From NCBI GenBank assembly GCA_021295955.1, contig JAGWBJ010000005.1, forward strand, positions 106,597 to 170,596: DNA of 64,000 nt, in the 5' to 3' direction. The translations under genes and the position numbers were made by a program. The notes under the pieces were generated by a model. It had not been told where the DNA came from. It made no database searches and worked only from the letters and a program-made list of their open reading frames with translations. Positions 9,403 to 17,975 of this stretch are shown in pieces. Each line of letters begins with the position of its first letter. The stretch's first letter is position 1. Source of the stretch: Dehalococcoidia bacterium (GTDB lineage: Bacteria > Chloroflexota > Dehalococcoidia > Lucifugimonadales > JAGWBF01).

Positions 9403-9409
9403 CAGTCAA
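9381..9409 (-). promoter_or_regulatory. Promoter for guaA-purDEBCS operon
   Basis: On the minus strand TTGACT (9409-9404) is followed after 17 bases by TAATCT (9386-9381). A transcript would start near 9374, about 28 bases before the GTG start of guaA. It overlaps the opposing promoter of the tsaC side, giving a compact divergent control region. Confidence 0.6.
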
Positions 9410-9450
9410 GGCGTCCCCACCCATCCCACACCCCCCGATCCCGGGGCCCA

Positions 9451-10083
9451 ATGACCACGCAAAACGGCCAGATTTCTCACGCAGCCCTGGAGGAGCCCAT
9501 CCGATGTCTCAGGCGCGGAGGCGTCGTCGTGTTCCCCACCGACACCCTGTACGGCCTGGGGGCCGATGCCTTCTCACCCGAGGCCGTGGGACGGGTCTTC
9601 GACATCAAGGGCCGGGCCTCCAGCTCGGGCCTGCCGCTGCTCATCGCGGATACCGCCGACCTTGACATGGTCGCGGTTGACATAACCGGTCTGGCCCTGG
9701 CCCTGGCCGAGGAGTTCTGGCCGGGGCCCCTGACACTGGTGCTTCGAAGGTCCGACCGGGTGCCGGCCATCGCCACCGGCGGTCTCGACACCGTGGCGGT
9801 TCGGATCCCCGACCATCCCGTTCCCAGGGCCCTGGCGCGGTCCGTGGGACGGCCCATCACGGGCACCAGCGCCAACCGGACGGACGGGCCGGACCCGGTC
9901 ACCGCCGGACAGGTGAAGGAGTCGCTGGGAGGGGCCGTCGACTATATCATAGACGCCGGGCCATCCCCACTGGGCGCCCCGTCGACGATACTGGACCTCT
10001 CGGGCGCGCGGCCGGCTCTTCTCCGTGCCGGCGCGGTCCCGCGGGAGGCCCTGGAGCTGGCCTGCGGCACGCCCATCGACTGA
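9451..10083 (+). CDS. tsaC: L-threonylcarbamoyladenylate synthase (TsaC/Sua5 family)
   Basis: Makes threonylcarbamoyl-AMP from threonine, bicarbonate and ATP for the t6A37 modification of tRNAs that read ANN codons. The 210-residue single YrdC domain shows [19 protein letters not shown], the KGR loop in [15 protein letters not shown], the [10 protein letters not shown] motif and [11 protein letters not shown]. It lacks the C-terminal Sua5 domain, so it is the short TsaC form. It is the first gene of a long rightward cluster that later includes miaA, a second tRNA position-37 modification gene. Confidence 0.92.
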   Translation: MTTQNGQISHAALEEPIRCLRRGGVVVFPTDTLYGLGADAFSPEAVGRVFDIKGRASSSGLPLLIADTADLDMVAVDITGLALALAEEFWPGPLTLVLRRSDRVPAIATGGLDTVAVRIPDHPVPRALARSVGRPITGTSANRTDGPDPVTAGQVKESLGGAVDYIIDAGPSPLGAPSTILDLSGARPALLRAGAVPREALELACGTPID

Positions 10084-10122
10084 GGCGCCATCGGCTGAAA
10101 CAGATGAGGGAGGCGGAGGAGA

Positions 10123-10593
10123 TTGCGCATAGCCGTAGGTAGCGACCACAGGGGCTTCCACCTCAAGCAGGCGGTTGCCCCGGTTCTAGCCGAGCTGGGT
10201 CACGAGCACGTGGACATGGGATGCGGGGCCGGTGAGCAGGTGGACTACCCCGACGTAGCATCCTTGGTCGCCACTGCCGTGGCCAGCGGCCGGGCGGACC
10301 GGGGAGTCCTCATCTGCGGCACCGGCATCGGCATGAGCATCACGGCCAACAAGGTCCCCGGCGTGAGGGCCGCCCTCTGCGCCGAGCCCATCAGCGCCAG
10401 GATGGCCCGCCAGCACAACGACGCCAACGTATTGTGCATGGGCGGAGGGGTGGTGGGTGAGTGGCTGGCCAGGGAGATAACCGTGGCCTACCTGACCACC
10501 CAGTTCGAGGGCGGGCGGCACGTGCGGAGACTGGGGAAGATATCTGCGCTGGAGAACGGCGGGGGCACGCGGGGCCCGGGCGAGTCCAGCTAG
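10123..10593 (+). CDS. rpiB: Ribose-5-phosphate isomerase B
   Basis: Interconverts ribose 5-phosphate and ribulose 5-phosphate. The 156-residue protein begins RIAVGSDHRGFHLK and has the active-site region GVLICGTGIGMSITANK with the Cys base, then RAALC and HNDANVLCMGGG. The start is TTG 10123 with a strong GGAGGCGGAGGAG upstream. Two or so bases separate its stop from the next gene. RpiB-fold sugar isomerases can act on other pentoses or hexoses, so the substrate is the likely default only. The last 15 residues (Gly-rich) look like a disordered tail. Confidence 0.9.
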   Translation: MRIAVGSDHRGFHLKQAVAPVLAELGHEHVDMGCGAGEQVDYPDVASLVATAVASGRADRGVLICGTGIGMSITANKVPGVRAALCAEPISARMARQHNDANVLCMGGGVVGEWLAREITVAYLTTQFEGGRHVRRLGKISALENGGGTRGPGESS

Positions 10594-10594
10594 G

Positions 10595-11617
10595 ATGCCG
10601 AGACTCTCCGAGATATTCCCCGGCGGCTACGGGCCCGCCCTGGAGCGAGAGGTCCGGAGCTCCCTGGAGGGCCAGGACGGTCTGCTCCACAACATGCTGC
10701 TCTACCAGCTCGGCGGCGTCGACGAGCACGGCACGCCCATGTCGTCCCTGTCGGTGGAGTGCCTGCACCCGTACCTGTGCCTCATGGCCTGCGAGTCGCT
10801 GTCGGGGGAGTTCTCCCCGGCGCTGATACCCGCGGCGGCCGTGGAGCTCGTCCACCAGTACGCGCTGATGCACGAGGACGTGCAGGCCGGCAGCCCCAAC
10901 CGGGGGCACAGGCCGACGGTGTGGTGGGTCTGGGGCCCGGGCCAGGCGATCAACGCCGGCGACGGCATGCACGCCATGGCCCGGATCACCCTGATGCGGC
11001 TGCACCGGCAGGGGACTCAGGTGGACAGGGTCCTGAAGGCTATGCAGCTTCTGGACCAGTCCTCCCTGAGCCTGTGCGAGGGCCAGCACATGGACCTGGC
11101 TTTCCAGGAGAGGCTAGATCCCAGTGTCGACTTCTACGAACGTATGGCGGAGCGCAAGTCCGGCGCGCTGGTGGCCTGCGCCATGGGCCTGGGAGCCCTG
11201 ACCGCCACCGAGGACGAGCCGGTGGTGACGGCTTTACACAACTGCGGCAGACAGATAGGCATCGCGTGGCAGATGGCCCAGGACATACGGGACCTCTCCG
11301 GCAGCTCGGGGCAAGACGGGCCCTCGGACAGCCTTCTCAACAAGAAGAAGCTCCTGCCCATCGTGCATGCGCTGGAGTCGGGCGAGCCCGCTCTCAAGAG
11401 AGAGCTCGGCACCATGTACTTCAAGCGTATCCTGGACCCGGAAGACGTCCACCGTATGGTGGAGATACTGGAGGAGGCCTCCGCCATGGAGTTCAGCCGG
11501 AAGCTCCTGGCGTCCCACTGCGAGAGGGCCGTCGATGCCCTGTCCGGAACACCCGTCTCCAGCGCGGGACGGGCGACCCTGGAGCACCTGCTCCGGGAGA
11601 TGATGGACGAGGCGTAG
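10595..11617 (+). CDS. Polyprenyl-diphosphate-synthase-like protein with altered Asp motifs
   Basis: A 340-residue all-helical isoprenyl-diphosphate-synthase fold, recognised by RPTVWWVWGPGQAINAGDGM and the surrounding layout. Active enzymes carry a first Asp-rich motif DDxxD followed by RRG, and a second DDxxD. Here the first reads HEDVQAGSPNRGHR (residues 93-106), with Asp to Glu, loss of the last Asp and one Arg missing. The second reads AQDIRD (residues 228-233), with the first Asp replaced by Gln. Mg-diphosphate binding may therefore be weakened or changed. It could be a regulatory subunit, a lost enzyme or one with a different substrate. It sits between rpiB (1 base gap) and pgk. Confidence 0.75.
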   Translation: MPRLSEIFPGGYGPALEREVRSSLEGQDGLLHNMLLYQLGGVDEHGTPMSSLSVECLHPYLCLMACESLSGEFSPALIPAAAVELVHQYALMHEDVQAGSPNRGHRPTVWWVWGPGQAINAGDGMHAMARITLMRLHRQGTQVDRVLKAMQLLDQSSLSLCEGQHMDLAFQERLDPSVDFYERMAERKSGALVACAMGLGALTATEDEPVVTALHNCGRQIGIAWQMAQDIRDLSGSSGQDGPSDSLLNKKKLLPIVHALESGEPALKRELGTMYFKRILDPEDVHRMVEILEEASAMEFSRKLLASHCERAVDALSGTPVSSAGRATLEHLLREMMDEA

Positions 11618-11623
11618 CCGGCG

Positions 11624-12817
11624 TTGACCAAGCGGACGATGGAGGAGCTGGACGTAGCGGGCAAGCGCGCCCTGGTGCGCGTGGACTTCAACGTCCCCAT
11701 GGAGCAGGGCAAGGAGCGGCTCGAGGACTACGACCACCGCCTCAAGGCCACCATTCCCACCATACGACACCTGCTGGACCGCCGTTGCAGGGTCGTCCTA
11801 TGCTCCCACCTGGGCAGACCCAGGGGCAGGGTCGTGGAGGACCTACGCATGGCGCCGGTGGCGGACAGGCTGTCGGGGCTCTTGGGGAGACCCGTGCGCA
11901 GCTTGCCCGATTGCATCGGTCCCGCCGTGCGGGCCGCGGTGGAAGGCATGGAGCCGGGCACGGCCGTCATGCTGGAGAACCTGAGGTTCCACCCGGGTGA
12001 GGAGAAGAACGAGCCGGAGTTCGCCCGGTCCCTGGCATCTCTGGCCGACGTGTTCGTCATGGACGCCTTCGCCGTGGCCCACCGGGCCCACGCGTCCACG
12101 ACTGGCGTACCCGCCTGCCTGCCCTCCGCGGCCGGCCTCCTGATGCAACGGGAGATGGAGATGCTGGGGAGGGCCCTGTCGGCCCCGCAAAAGCCCCTGG
12201 CCGCCGTCATGGGAGGCGCTAAGGTCAGCGACAAGATACTGGTGCTGGAGAACCTCCTGCCCAACCTGGACCGCCTCCTCATCGGCGGGGGCATGGCCGT
12301 CACCTTTCTCAAGAGCCAGGGACACCCGACGGGCGCCTCGGCAGTGGAGGAAGAGAGGGTCGAGTTCGCCTCCCGGATTCTGCAGAGGGCCAGGGACGAC
12401 GGCATCGCCGTCCACCTGCCCGAGGACGTGATCGTATCGGACGGGTTCACCGGCAGCCCCGCCCACGTCCGTACGGTACGTGCCGAGGAGGTGCCGGACG
12501 GATGGTACGTCATGGACATCGGTGAAAGGAGCTCGGCCGCCTTCGCCCAAGGGCTCGACGGCTGCGGGACGGTAGTCTGGAACGGGCCAATGGGAGTCTT
12601 CGAGTTCCCTTCGTTCAAGGAGGGCACACGGCGGGTCGGAGAGGCCGTTGCGGACCTGGAGTCCACCACCATCGTCGGAGGCGGCTCCACCGCCGAGGCC
12701 GTGGAAGAGCTGGGCCTGGCTGAGCGGATGACCCACGTATCCACCGGGGGCGGGGCGTCGCTGGAATTCCTAGGGGGAAGGGAGCTGCCGGGGATCGCCG
12801 CCCTGCCCGACGGGTAA
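11624..12817 (+). CDS. pgk: Phosphoglycerate kinase
   Basis: Transfers phosphate between 1,3-bisphosphoglycerate and ADP. The 397-residue protein shows LVRVDFNVPME, SHLGRP, DAFAVAHRAHAST (the His/Arg pocket), GGAKVSDKI and GGGSTAEAVEELG. The start is TTG 11624, which restores the family N terminus TKRTMEELDVAGKRALVRVDFNVP; ATG 11639 is an alternative. It is followed by apgM and tpiA, giving three consecutive triose-phosphate steps in one cluster. Confidence 0.95.
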   Translation: MTKRTMEELDVAGKRALVRVDFNVPMEQGKERLEDYDHRLKATIPTIRHLLDRRCRVVLCSHLGRPRGRVVEDLRMAPVADRLSGLLGRPVRSLPDCIGPAVRAAVEGMEPGTAVMLENLRFHPGEEKNEPEFARSLASLADVFVMDAFAVAHRAHASTTGVPACLPSAAGLLMQREMEMLGRALSAPQKPLAAVMGGAKVSDKILVLENLLPNLDRLLIGGGMAVTFLKSQGHPTGASAVEEERVEFASRILQRARDDGIAVHLPEDVIVSDGFTGSPAHVRTVRAEEVPDGWYVMDIGERSSAAFAQGLDGCGTVVWNGPMGVFEFPSFKEGTRRVGEAVADLESTTIVGGGSTAEAVEELGLAERMTHVSTGGGASLEFLGGRELPGIAALPDG

Positions 12818-12838
12818 CCCGGAGATGACGCGGAAAGC

Positions 12839-14044
12839 ATGATCGACGTAGACGCCTTAAGGGACTCATACATCTCCACTCCATCCAAGCTGGTCATGCT
12901 GGTGGTAGACGGCCTGGGGGGTGTCCCTCACACGGAAACGCGCCTGTCCGAGCTGGAGACCGCGTCCGTGCCCAACCTGGACCGGCTGGCACAGCGGAGC
13001 GCCTGCGGGTTCACCATACCGGTCCTGCCCGGCGTAACCCCCGGCAGCGGTCCCGGCCACCTGGCCCTGTTCGGCTACGACCCTCTGAGCCACTTCATCG
13101 GCAGGGGAGCCATGGAGGCCCTGGGGATTGACGTGGACCTACGAGAAGGGGACGTGGCGGCAAGGGGAAACTTCTGCACGGTGGACTCGGGCGGACGCCT
13201 GGTGGACCGCCGCGCGGGCCGCATTGCCTCGGAGGTATCGATACCCCTGTGCCATGAGCTGGACGGGATCGACCTGGACGGCTTGGACCTGCGTGTCTAC
13301 CCTGTAGAGGGGTACAGGTTCGTCCTCCACATCAGGGGAGCCGGCCTGAGCGACCGCATCTCGGAGACCGACCCCCAGGCCACAGGGGTTCCGGCCCTCC
13401 AGGCCAAGGCGCTGGCCCCCGAGGCCGAGAGGGCGGCCTCTGCGGTGCGGGAGTTCGTGACGCGAGCGGCTGAGGTCCTGAGAAACGAGGAGAGGGCAAA
13501 CATGGTCCTCCTGCGCGGCTTCTCCAGCCTCCCCCACCTGCCGTCCATGGGCGACGTCTACCGACTCCACCCCGCGGCCATCGCGGCCTATCCCATGTAC
13601 CGGGGCCTGGCGACCATCGCGGGGATGAAGGTCATCCCCACGGGAAGGACCTTTGCCGAAGAGGTCAATACACTGAGGGAGCACTACGACGACCACGACT
13701 TCTTCTACATCCACTACAAGCCGGCGGACGCCGCGGGGGAGGACGGCAACTTCGACGCGAAGGTGAGGGCCCTGGAGGAGCTGGACACACAGCTTCCCCG
13801 CCTGGTGGAGCTGGACCCGGACGCGCTGATGGTCGCGGGGGACCACTCCACGCCGGCCATCTACGGCGGGCATAGCTGGCACCCGGTGCCCTTCCTCGTT
13901 CACTCCCGGTGGACTATGGGCGAGGGCGTACACGGCTTCTCGGAGCGCGCCTTCGCAGCCGGCTCCCTTGGCCGCATGCCCGCCACCCAGGCGATGCTGA
14001 TGGGACTGGCCCACGCCGGCAAGATCACCAAGTTCGGGCCGTAG
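12839..14044 (+). CDS. apgM: Cofactor-independent phosphoglycerate mutase, archaeal type
   Basis: Alkaline-phosphatase-superfamily enzyme interconverting 3- and 2-phosphoglycerate with two metals. The 401-residue protein has the metal-binding start KLVMLVVDGLGG, the phosphoserine nucleophile region PGVTPGSGPGHLALFGYDP, HYKPADAAGEDG and the late metal motif VAGDHSTPA...GHSWHPVP. The length and motifs are those of the ApgM family rather than GpmI (about 510 residues). It lies between pgk and tpiA; its stop and the tpiA start are three bases apart. Confidence 0.93.
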   Translation: MIDVDALRDSYISTPSKLVMLVVDGLGGVPHTETRLSELETASVPNLDRLAQRSACGFTIPVLPGVTPGSGPGHLALFGYDPLSHFIGRGAMEALGIDVDLREGDVAARGNFCTVDSGGRLVDRRAGRIASEVSIPLCHELDGIDLDGLDLRVYPVEGYRFVLHIRGAGLSDRISETDPQATGVPALQAKALAPEAERAASAVREFVTRAAEVLRNEERANMVLLRGFSSLPHLPSMGDVYRLHPAAIAAYPMYRGLATIAGMKVIPTGRTFAEEVNTLREHYDDHDFFYIHYKPADAAGEDGNFDAKVRALEELDTQLPRLVELDPDALMVAGDHSTPAIYGGHSWHPVPFLVHSRWTMGEGVHGFSERAFAAGSLGRMPATQAMLMGLAHAGKITKFGP

Positions 14045-14046
14045 CC

Positions 14047-14814
14047 ATGCCGGTGCCAATCGTAGCGGGCAACTGGAAGATGCACACTTCGGTGACCGAA
14101 GGCCTCAGGCTGGCCCTGGAGCTGGTGGAGGGCCTGGACGGCGTCTCCGGGGTGGAGAAGGTCATCTGCCCTCCCTTCGTCTCCCTCGAGGCCGTAGCTG
14201 GGGTCCTGCGGGGCACCTCCGTCAAGCTGGGCGCCCAGAACATGCACCACGAGGTGCAGGGCGCCTACACGGGGGAGGTGGCGCCGGGCATGCTGGCCGG
14301 ACTCTGCGAATACGTGCTCCTGGGGCACTCGGAGCGCAGAAGCCACTTCGCCGAGACCGACGAGGCCGTGAACCTTAAGGTGAAGGCCGCCTTCAGGGCA
14401 GGCCTGTGTCCCATCGTGTGCGTCGGCGAGACCCTGGAGCAGAGGGAGTCCGGGAAGGCGGCGGAGGTGGTGGCGGGGCAGGTGAGGGGCGCCTTACGTG
14501 GTTTACATAACATCATGGACCTGGTCATAGCCTACGAGCCCGTATGGGCCATCGGCACAGGGGTGGCCGCCACCCCGGAGACCGCCTCGGAGGTCATGGG
14601 AGGGGTGATCCTCCCCACGCTCCAAGAGATGTACACCCGTGACCCGGCGGCGCAGGTGCGCCTCCTGTACGGCGGGAGCGTCAGTCCCGGCAACGTGGAG
14701 TCCTTCGCCAGGCTGGAGAGCGTCCATGGCGCCCTGGTGGGCGGGGCCAGCCTGCGGCCGGACCAGTTCGTGGAGATAGCCCGGATAGTCGTCGGCGCCA
14801 AGTCCGGCGGCTGA
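14047..14814 (+). CDS. tpiA: Triosephosphate isomerase
   Basis: Interconverts dihydroxyacetone phosphate and glyceraldehyde 3-phosphate. The 255-residue TIM barrel shows the N-terminal AGNWKMH (catalytic Lys), LGHSERR (catalytic His), AYEPVWAIGTG (catalytic Glu) and LYGGSVSPGN plus GALVGGASL for phosphate binding. ATG 14047 directly follows the apgM stop. The frame stays open upstream for about 45 codons inside apgM, which is an overlap artefact. Confidence 0.96.
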   Translation: MPVPIVAGNWKMHTSVTEGLRLALELVEGLDGVSGVEKVICPPFVSLEAVAGVLRGTSVKLGAQNMHHEVQGAYTGEVAPGMLAGLCEYVLLGHSERRSHFAETDEAVNLKVKAAFRAGLCPIVCVGETLEQRESGKAAEVVAGQVRGALRGLHNIMDLVIAYEPVWAIGTGVAATPETASEVMGGVILPTLQEMYTRDPAAQVRLLYGGSVSPGNVESFARLESVHGALVGGASLRPDQFVEIARIVVGAKSGG

Positions 14815-14823
14815 CTCATCGCC

Positions 14824-15789
14824 TTGCCCGAGCCCCAGGCGCCAAGGATACCCCTCCTGTCCATCGTAGGCCCCACGGCCGTCGGAAAGACCGACCTGGC
14901 CGTCCGCCTAGCCCTGGAGCTGGACGGGGAAGTGGTCAACGCCGACAGCCGCCAGGTGTACCGGCACATGGACATCGGCACGGCCAAGGCCACGGCGGAG
15001 CAGCGTGCCCGCGTCCCCCACCATCTCATCAGCATCCTGGACCCCGACGAGACCTTCGGACTGGATACATTCATGTGCCTGGCCTCCGCGGCCATCGACG
15101 ACGTCCGCCGGCGAGGCAAGCTGCCCATCCTGGTGGGTGGGACGGGCCAGTACGTCTGGTCCCTTCTGGAGGGCTGGCGGCCTCCCAGGGTGCCCCCCAA
15201 CCGCGCTCTGCGCAGGAGACTGGAGGAGGAGGCCGGGCGGCACGGACCCGAGGCCCTCTTTCGCCGTCTGCTGGAAGTGGACCCGCAGGCCGAAAACACC
15301 GTCGACGGCCGCAACCCCCGCAGGGTGATACGCGCGCTGGAGGTGTACGAGGCCACCGGCATGCCCCCGTCGACCCTCATCAGGAGCAGGGGACCGTCTC
15401 CGTACGTCTTCTCCGTCGTCGGGCTGACCATGGACCGCCGGGCCCTCTACGAGAGGATAGACGCGCGGGTCGACTCCATGATGGAGTGCGGGCTGCTGGC
15501 GGAGACCAGGGGTCTCCTTTCCAAGGGGTACACGCCCGACCTTCCCTCCATGTCCAGCGTGGGATACCGTGAGATGGTCCTGCATCTCACTTCTGGGCTC
15601 GCCCTGTCCGAGGCGGTCCAGCGCATCAAGTACGCCACCCACGGCCTGGCCAGGCGCCAGCTTACCTGGTTTCGCCCCGGGGACCCGCGGATACGCTGGA
15701 CCGCCGCCGGGCCCCAGGCGGTGCACGGGCTCCGGGGGCTGGTGGCGGAGCTGCGTGAGACCCACAGGCCCCCACATGGGTCCCTATGA
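14824..15789 (+). CDS. miaA: tRNA dimethylallyltransferase MiaA
   Basis: Adds a dimethylallyl group to A37 of tRNAs reading UNN codons. The 321-residue protein has the P-loop IVGPTAVGKTDLAV, the NADSRQVYRHMDIGTAK motif, ILVGGTGQYV and the later SSVGYREM region. The start is TTG 14824, ten bases after tpiA. The tail after TWFRPGDPRIRW is typical. The substrate dimethylallyl diphosphate is an isoprenoid, which makes the nearby prenyl-synthase-like gene a notable neighbour, though no link is shown. Confidence 0.94.
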   Translation: MPEPQAPRIPLLSIVGPTAVGKTDLAVRLALELDGEVVNADSRQVYRHMDIGTAKATAEQRARVPHHLISILDPDETFGLDTFMCLASAAIDDVRRRGKLPILVGGTGQYVWSLLEGWRPPRVPPNRALRRRLEEEAGRHGPEALFRRLLEVDPQAENTVDGRNPRRVIRALEVYEATGMPPSTLIRSRGPSPYVFSVVGLTMDRRALYERIDARVDSMMECGLLAETRGLLSKGYTPDLPSMSSVGYREMVLHLTSGLALSEAVQRIKYATHGLARRQLTWFRPGDPRIRWTAAGPQAVHGLRGLVAELRETHRPPHGSL

Positions 15790-15862
15790 TAGAATAGCGT
15801 CACCCGGCCAATGACAAGACAGCGTCGCCCGGAGGGCGGCATGGCCCAGGAGGGGGCATGAA

Positions 15863-16729
15863 ATGAAGTTCACCAAGATGCAGGGCGCCGGGAACGACTA
15901 CATCTTCATCGACGCACGGGACGAGAGCCTGGCCCTCACCGATTGGCCCGCCCTCTCCCGGGCAATGAGCGACCGCCATTTCGGCGTCGGCGGGGACGGC
16001 ATAATCCTCTTCCTTCCCTCCCGGACGGCGGACCTGAAGATGCGGATGTTCAACGCCGACGGCTCCGAGGGAGAGATGTGCGGCAACGGCATCCGCTGCT
16101 TCGCCAAGCACGCGGTGGACAGGGGGATGGTCGCAGCCGACTCGTCCTCGGTCCGGGTGGAGACCCTGTCCGGCGTCAGGACCATCGAGCCCGTGCTGGA
16201 GGGCGACGCGGTCGTCAGGGCCAGGGTCGCCATGGGTGAGCCCCGTCTGGCCCCGGCGGAGGTGCCCGTGGACCTCCCCGACGGGGGAGGAGAGAGGGTG
16301 TCGGGGGCCGTCGTCAACTACCCGCTGGAGCTGGGGGGAGCTCACCTGAAGCTCAGCTTCGTCTCCATGGGCAACCCCCACGCGGTGGCCTTCCTCGACG
16401 AGCCCGTCGACCGGTTCCCCCTGCACGTCCTGGGCCCGCAGGTGGAGCGCCATCCCATGTTCCCCAATCGCGTCAACTTCGAGATCGTCAATCAGGCCGG
16501 GGATGGACGCCTCACGGCCCGGGTATGGGAGCGGGGGTCGGGCGAGACCATGGCCTGCGGCACGGGCGCCTGCGCCATCGGGGTGGCCTCCCGCATCCTG
16601 GGGCACACGGGGGACGCGGTTGACATAACGCTGCCGGGCGGCACCCTCAACGTGAGCTGGGACGGCCGCGGCCAGGTGTACCTGGAGGGGGACGCGGTGG
16701 AGGTGTTCCAGGGAGAGTGGACTGAATAG
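15863..16729 (+). CDS. dapF: Diaminopimelate epimerase
   Basis: Converts LL- to meso-diaminopimelate with two cysteines and no cofactor. The 288-residue protein shows KMQGAGNDYIFIDA, the first catalytic Cys in EMCGNGIRCFAK, NPHAVAFLD and the second in MACGTGACAIGVA. ATG 15863 follows AGGAGGGGGC. The 73 bases upstream of it hold a TATGATAGAAT stretch but no convincing -35. With the next gene, dapL, it completes the short DapL route to meso-DAP/lysine. Confidence 0.95.
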   Translation: MKFTKMQGAGNDYIFIDARDESLALTDWPALSRAMSDRHFGVGGDGIILFLPSRTADLKMRMFNADGSEGEMCGNGIRCFAKHAVDRGMVAADSSSVRVETLSGVRTIEPVLEGDAVVRARVAMGEPRLAPAEVPVDLPDGGGERVSGAVVNYPLELGGAHLKLSFVSMGNPHAVAFLDEPVDRFPLHVLGPQVERHPMFPNRVNFEIVNQAGDGRLTARVWERGSGETMACGTGACAIGVASRILGHTGDAVDITLPGGTLNVSWDGRGQVYLEGDAVEVFQGEWTE

Positions 16730-16744
16730 GTGGAGCGAGATAGC

Positions 16745-17923
16745 ATGAGGTTCTCCAAACGGCTGAACAAGCTGGCGCCCTACCCCTTCGTGGAGATATC
16801 CCGTATCCTGACGGAGAAGCGGGCGGCCGGCGAGGACGTCGTGACCTTCGGCATAGGCGACCCGGACATTCCGACCCCGTCCCACATCATCGACCGTCTG
16901 GTGGAGGCTGCCCACAGGCCCCCCAACCACCGCTATCCCGAGACCGACGGCCTCCCGGAGATGCGGCGGGCCATCGCCGATTGGTACGAGAAACGCTTCT
17001 CCGTCAGGCTGGACCCGGACACCGAGGTCCTGCCCCTGATCGGCGCCAAGGAGGGGATCGGCCACGCCGCCTTCTGCTTTCTGGACCCCGGCGACGTGGC
17101 GCTGGTCCCCGACCCCGCCTATCCCGTCTATGCCGTGGGCACCATGTTCGCCGGCGGAGAGAGCTACCGGATGCCCCTCCTGGAGGAGAACGGGTGGCTG
17201 CCGGACCTGGACGCCATCCCCGAGGAGGTGGCCAGGGACGCCAGGGTCATGTGGCTCAACTACCCCAACAACCCCACCGCCGGCGTGGCCGACAAGGACT
17301 ACTACCGCCAGGTCGTCGAGTTCGCCAGGAGGCACCGGATCGCGGTGATGCACGACGCGGCCTACAGCGAGGTGGTCTACGACGGGTACGTCGCCCCCAG
17401 CTTCCTGGAGGTCGAGGGCTCCATGGACGTGGGGCTGGAGTTCCACTCCCTATCCAAGTGCTTCAACATGACGGGATGGCGCATAGCCATGGCCGTGGGC
17501 AACGCGGACATGATCAAGGCGCTGTTCCAGATCAAGTCCAACCTGGACTCGGGCATTCCCCAGGCCATCCAGGAGATGGCCATGGAGGCCCTGTCCGGGT
17601 CACAGGAGCCGATAGCCGAGAACAACCGGATATACCAGAGGCGCAGAGACAAGCTCGTGGGCGTGCTGAAGGAGCTTGGGCTCCGCGTGACCCCGCCCCA
17701 GGCCTGCCTGTATGTGTGGGCCCGGGTACCCGAGGGCTACACCTCGGCCGAGTTCGCCGGACGCCTCCTGGAGGATAGGGCCATCGTCGTAACCCCAGGC
17801 TCGAGCTATGGTGAATACGGCGAGGGATACATCCGGTTTTCCCTGACCACCCCCGACGAGCGGGTAGACACGGGCGTGGAGCGCCTGGCGTCATGGAAGA
17901 TACCACCTCCCCAGGGAGCCTAG
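16745..17923 (+). CDS. dapL: LL-diaminopimelate aminotransferase DapL
   Basis: PLP enzyme converting tetrahydrodipicolinate directly to LL-DAP, bypassing the acylated intermediates. Visible are FGIGDPDIPTPSHI, the YPETDGLPEMRRAIADWY segment, NYPNNPTAG, HDAAYSEVVYDGY and the PLP Lys in HSLSKCFNMTGWRIA. Position next to dapF strongly supports DapL over a generic class I aminotransferase. ATG 16745 is used; GTG 16730 right after the dapF stop would add five residues. Length (392) is slightly shorter than plant-type DapL and fits the bacterial DapL2 type. Confidence 0.88.
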   Translation: MRFSKRLNKLAPYPFVEISRILTEKRAAGEDVVTFGIGDPDIPTPSHIIDRLVEAAHRPPNHRYPETDGLPEMRRAIADWYEKRFSVRLDPDTEVLPLIGAKEGIGHAAFCFLDPGDVALVPDPAYPVYAVGTMFAGGESYRMPLLEENGWLPDLDAIPEEVARDARVMWLNYPNNPTAGVADKDYYRQVVEFARRHRIAVMHDAAYSEVVYDGYVAPSFLEVEGSMDVGLEFHSLSKCFNMTGWRIAMAVGNADMIKALFQIKSNLDSGIPQAIQEMAMEALSGSQEPIAENNRIYQRRRDKLVGVLKELGLRVTPPQACLYVWARVPEGYTSAEFAGRLLEDRAIVVTPGSSYGEYGEGYIRFSLTTPDERVDTGVERLASWKIPPPQGA

Positions 17924-17975
17924 CAGCATAGCCAGAAAGCCCATATCCACAGGTCCCGACACGGAGCGCGCCATC

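Noticed and set aside
15800-17446. Long open frame on the minus strand opposite dapF and dapL (548 codons)
   Set aside because: It mirrors two well-supported genes, has no family motifs and shows His/Gly/Val-rich shadow composition typical of GC-rich DNA.
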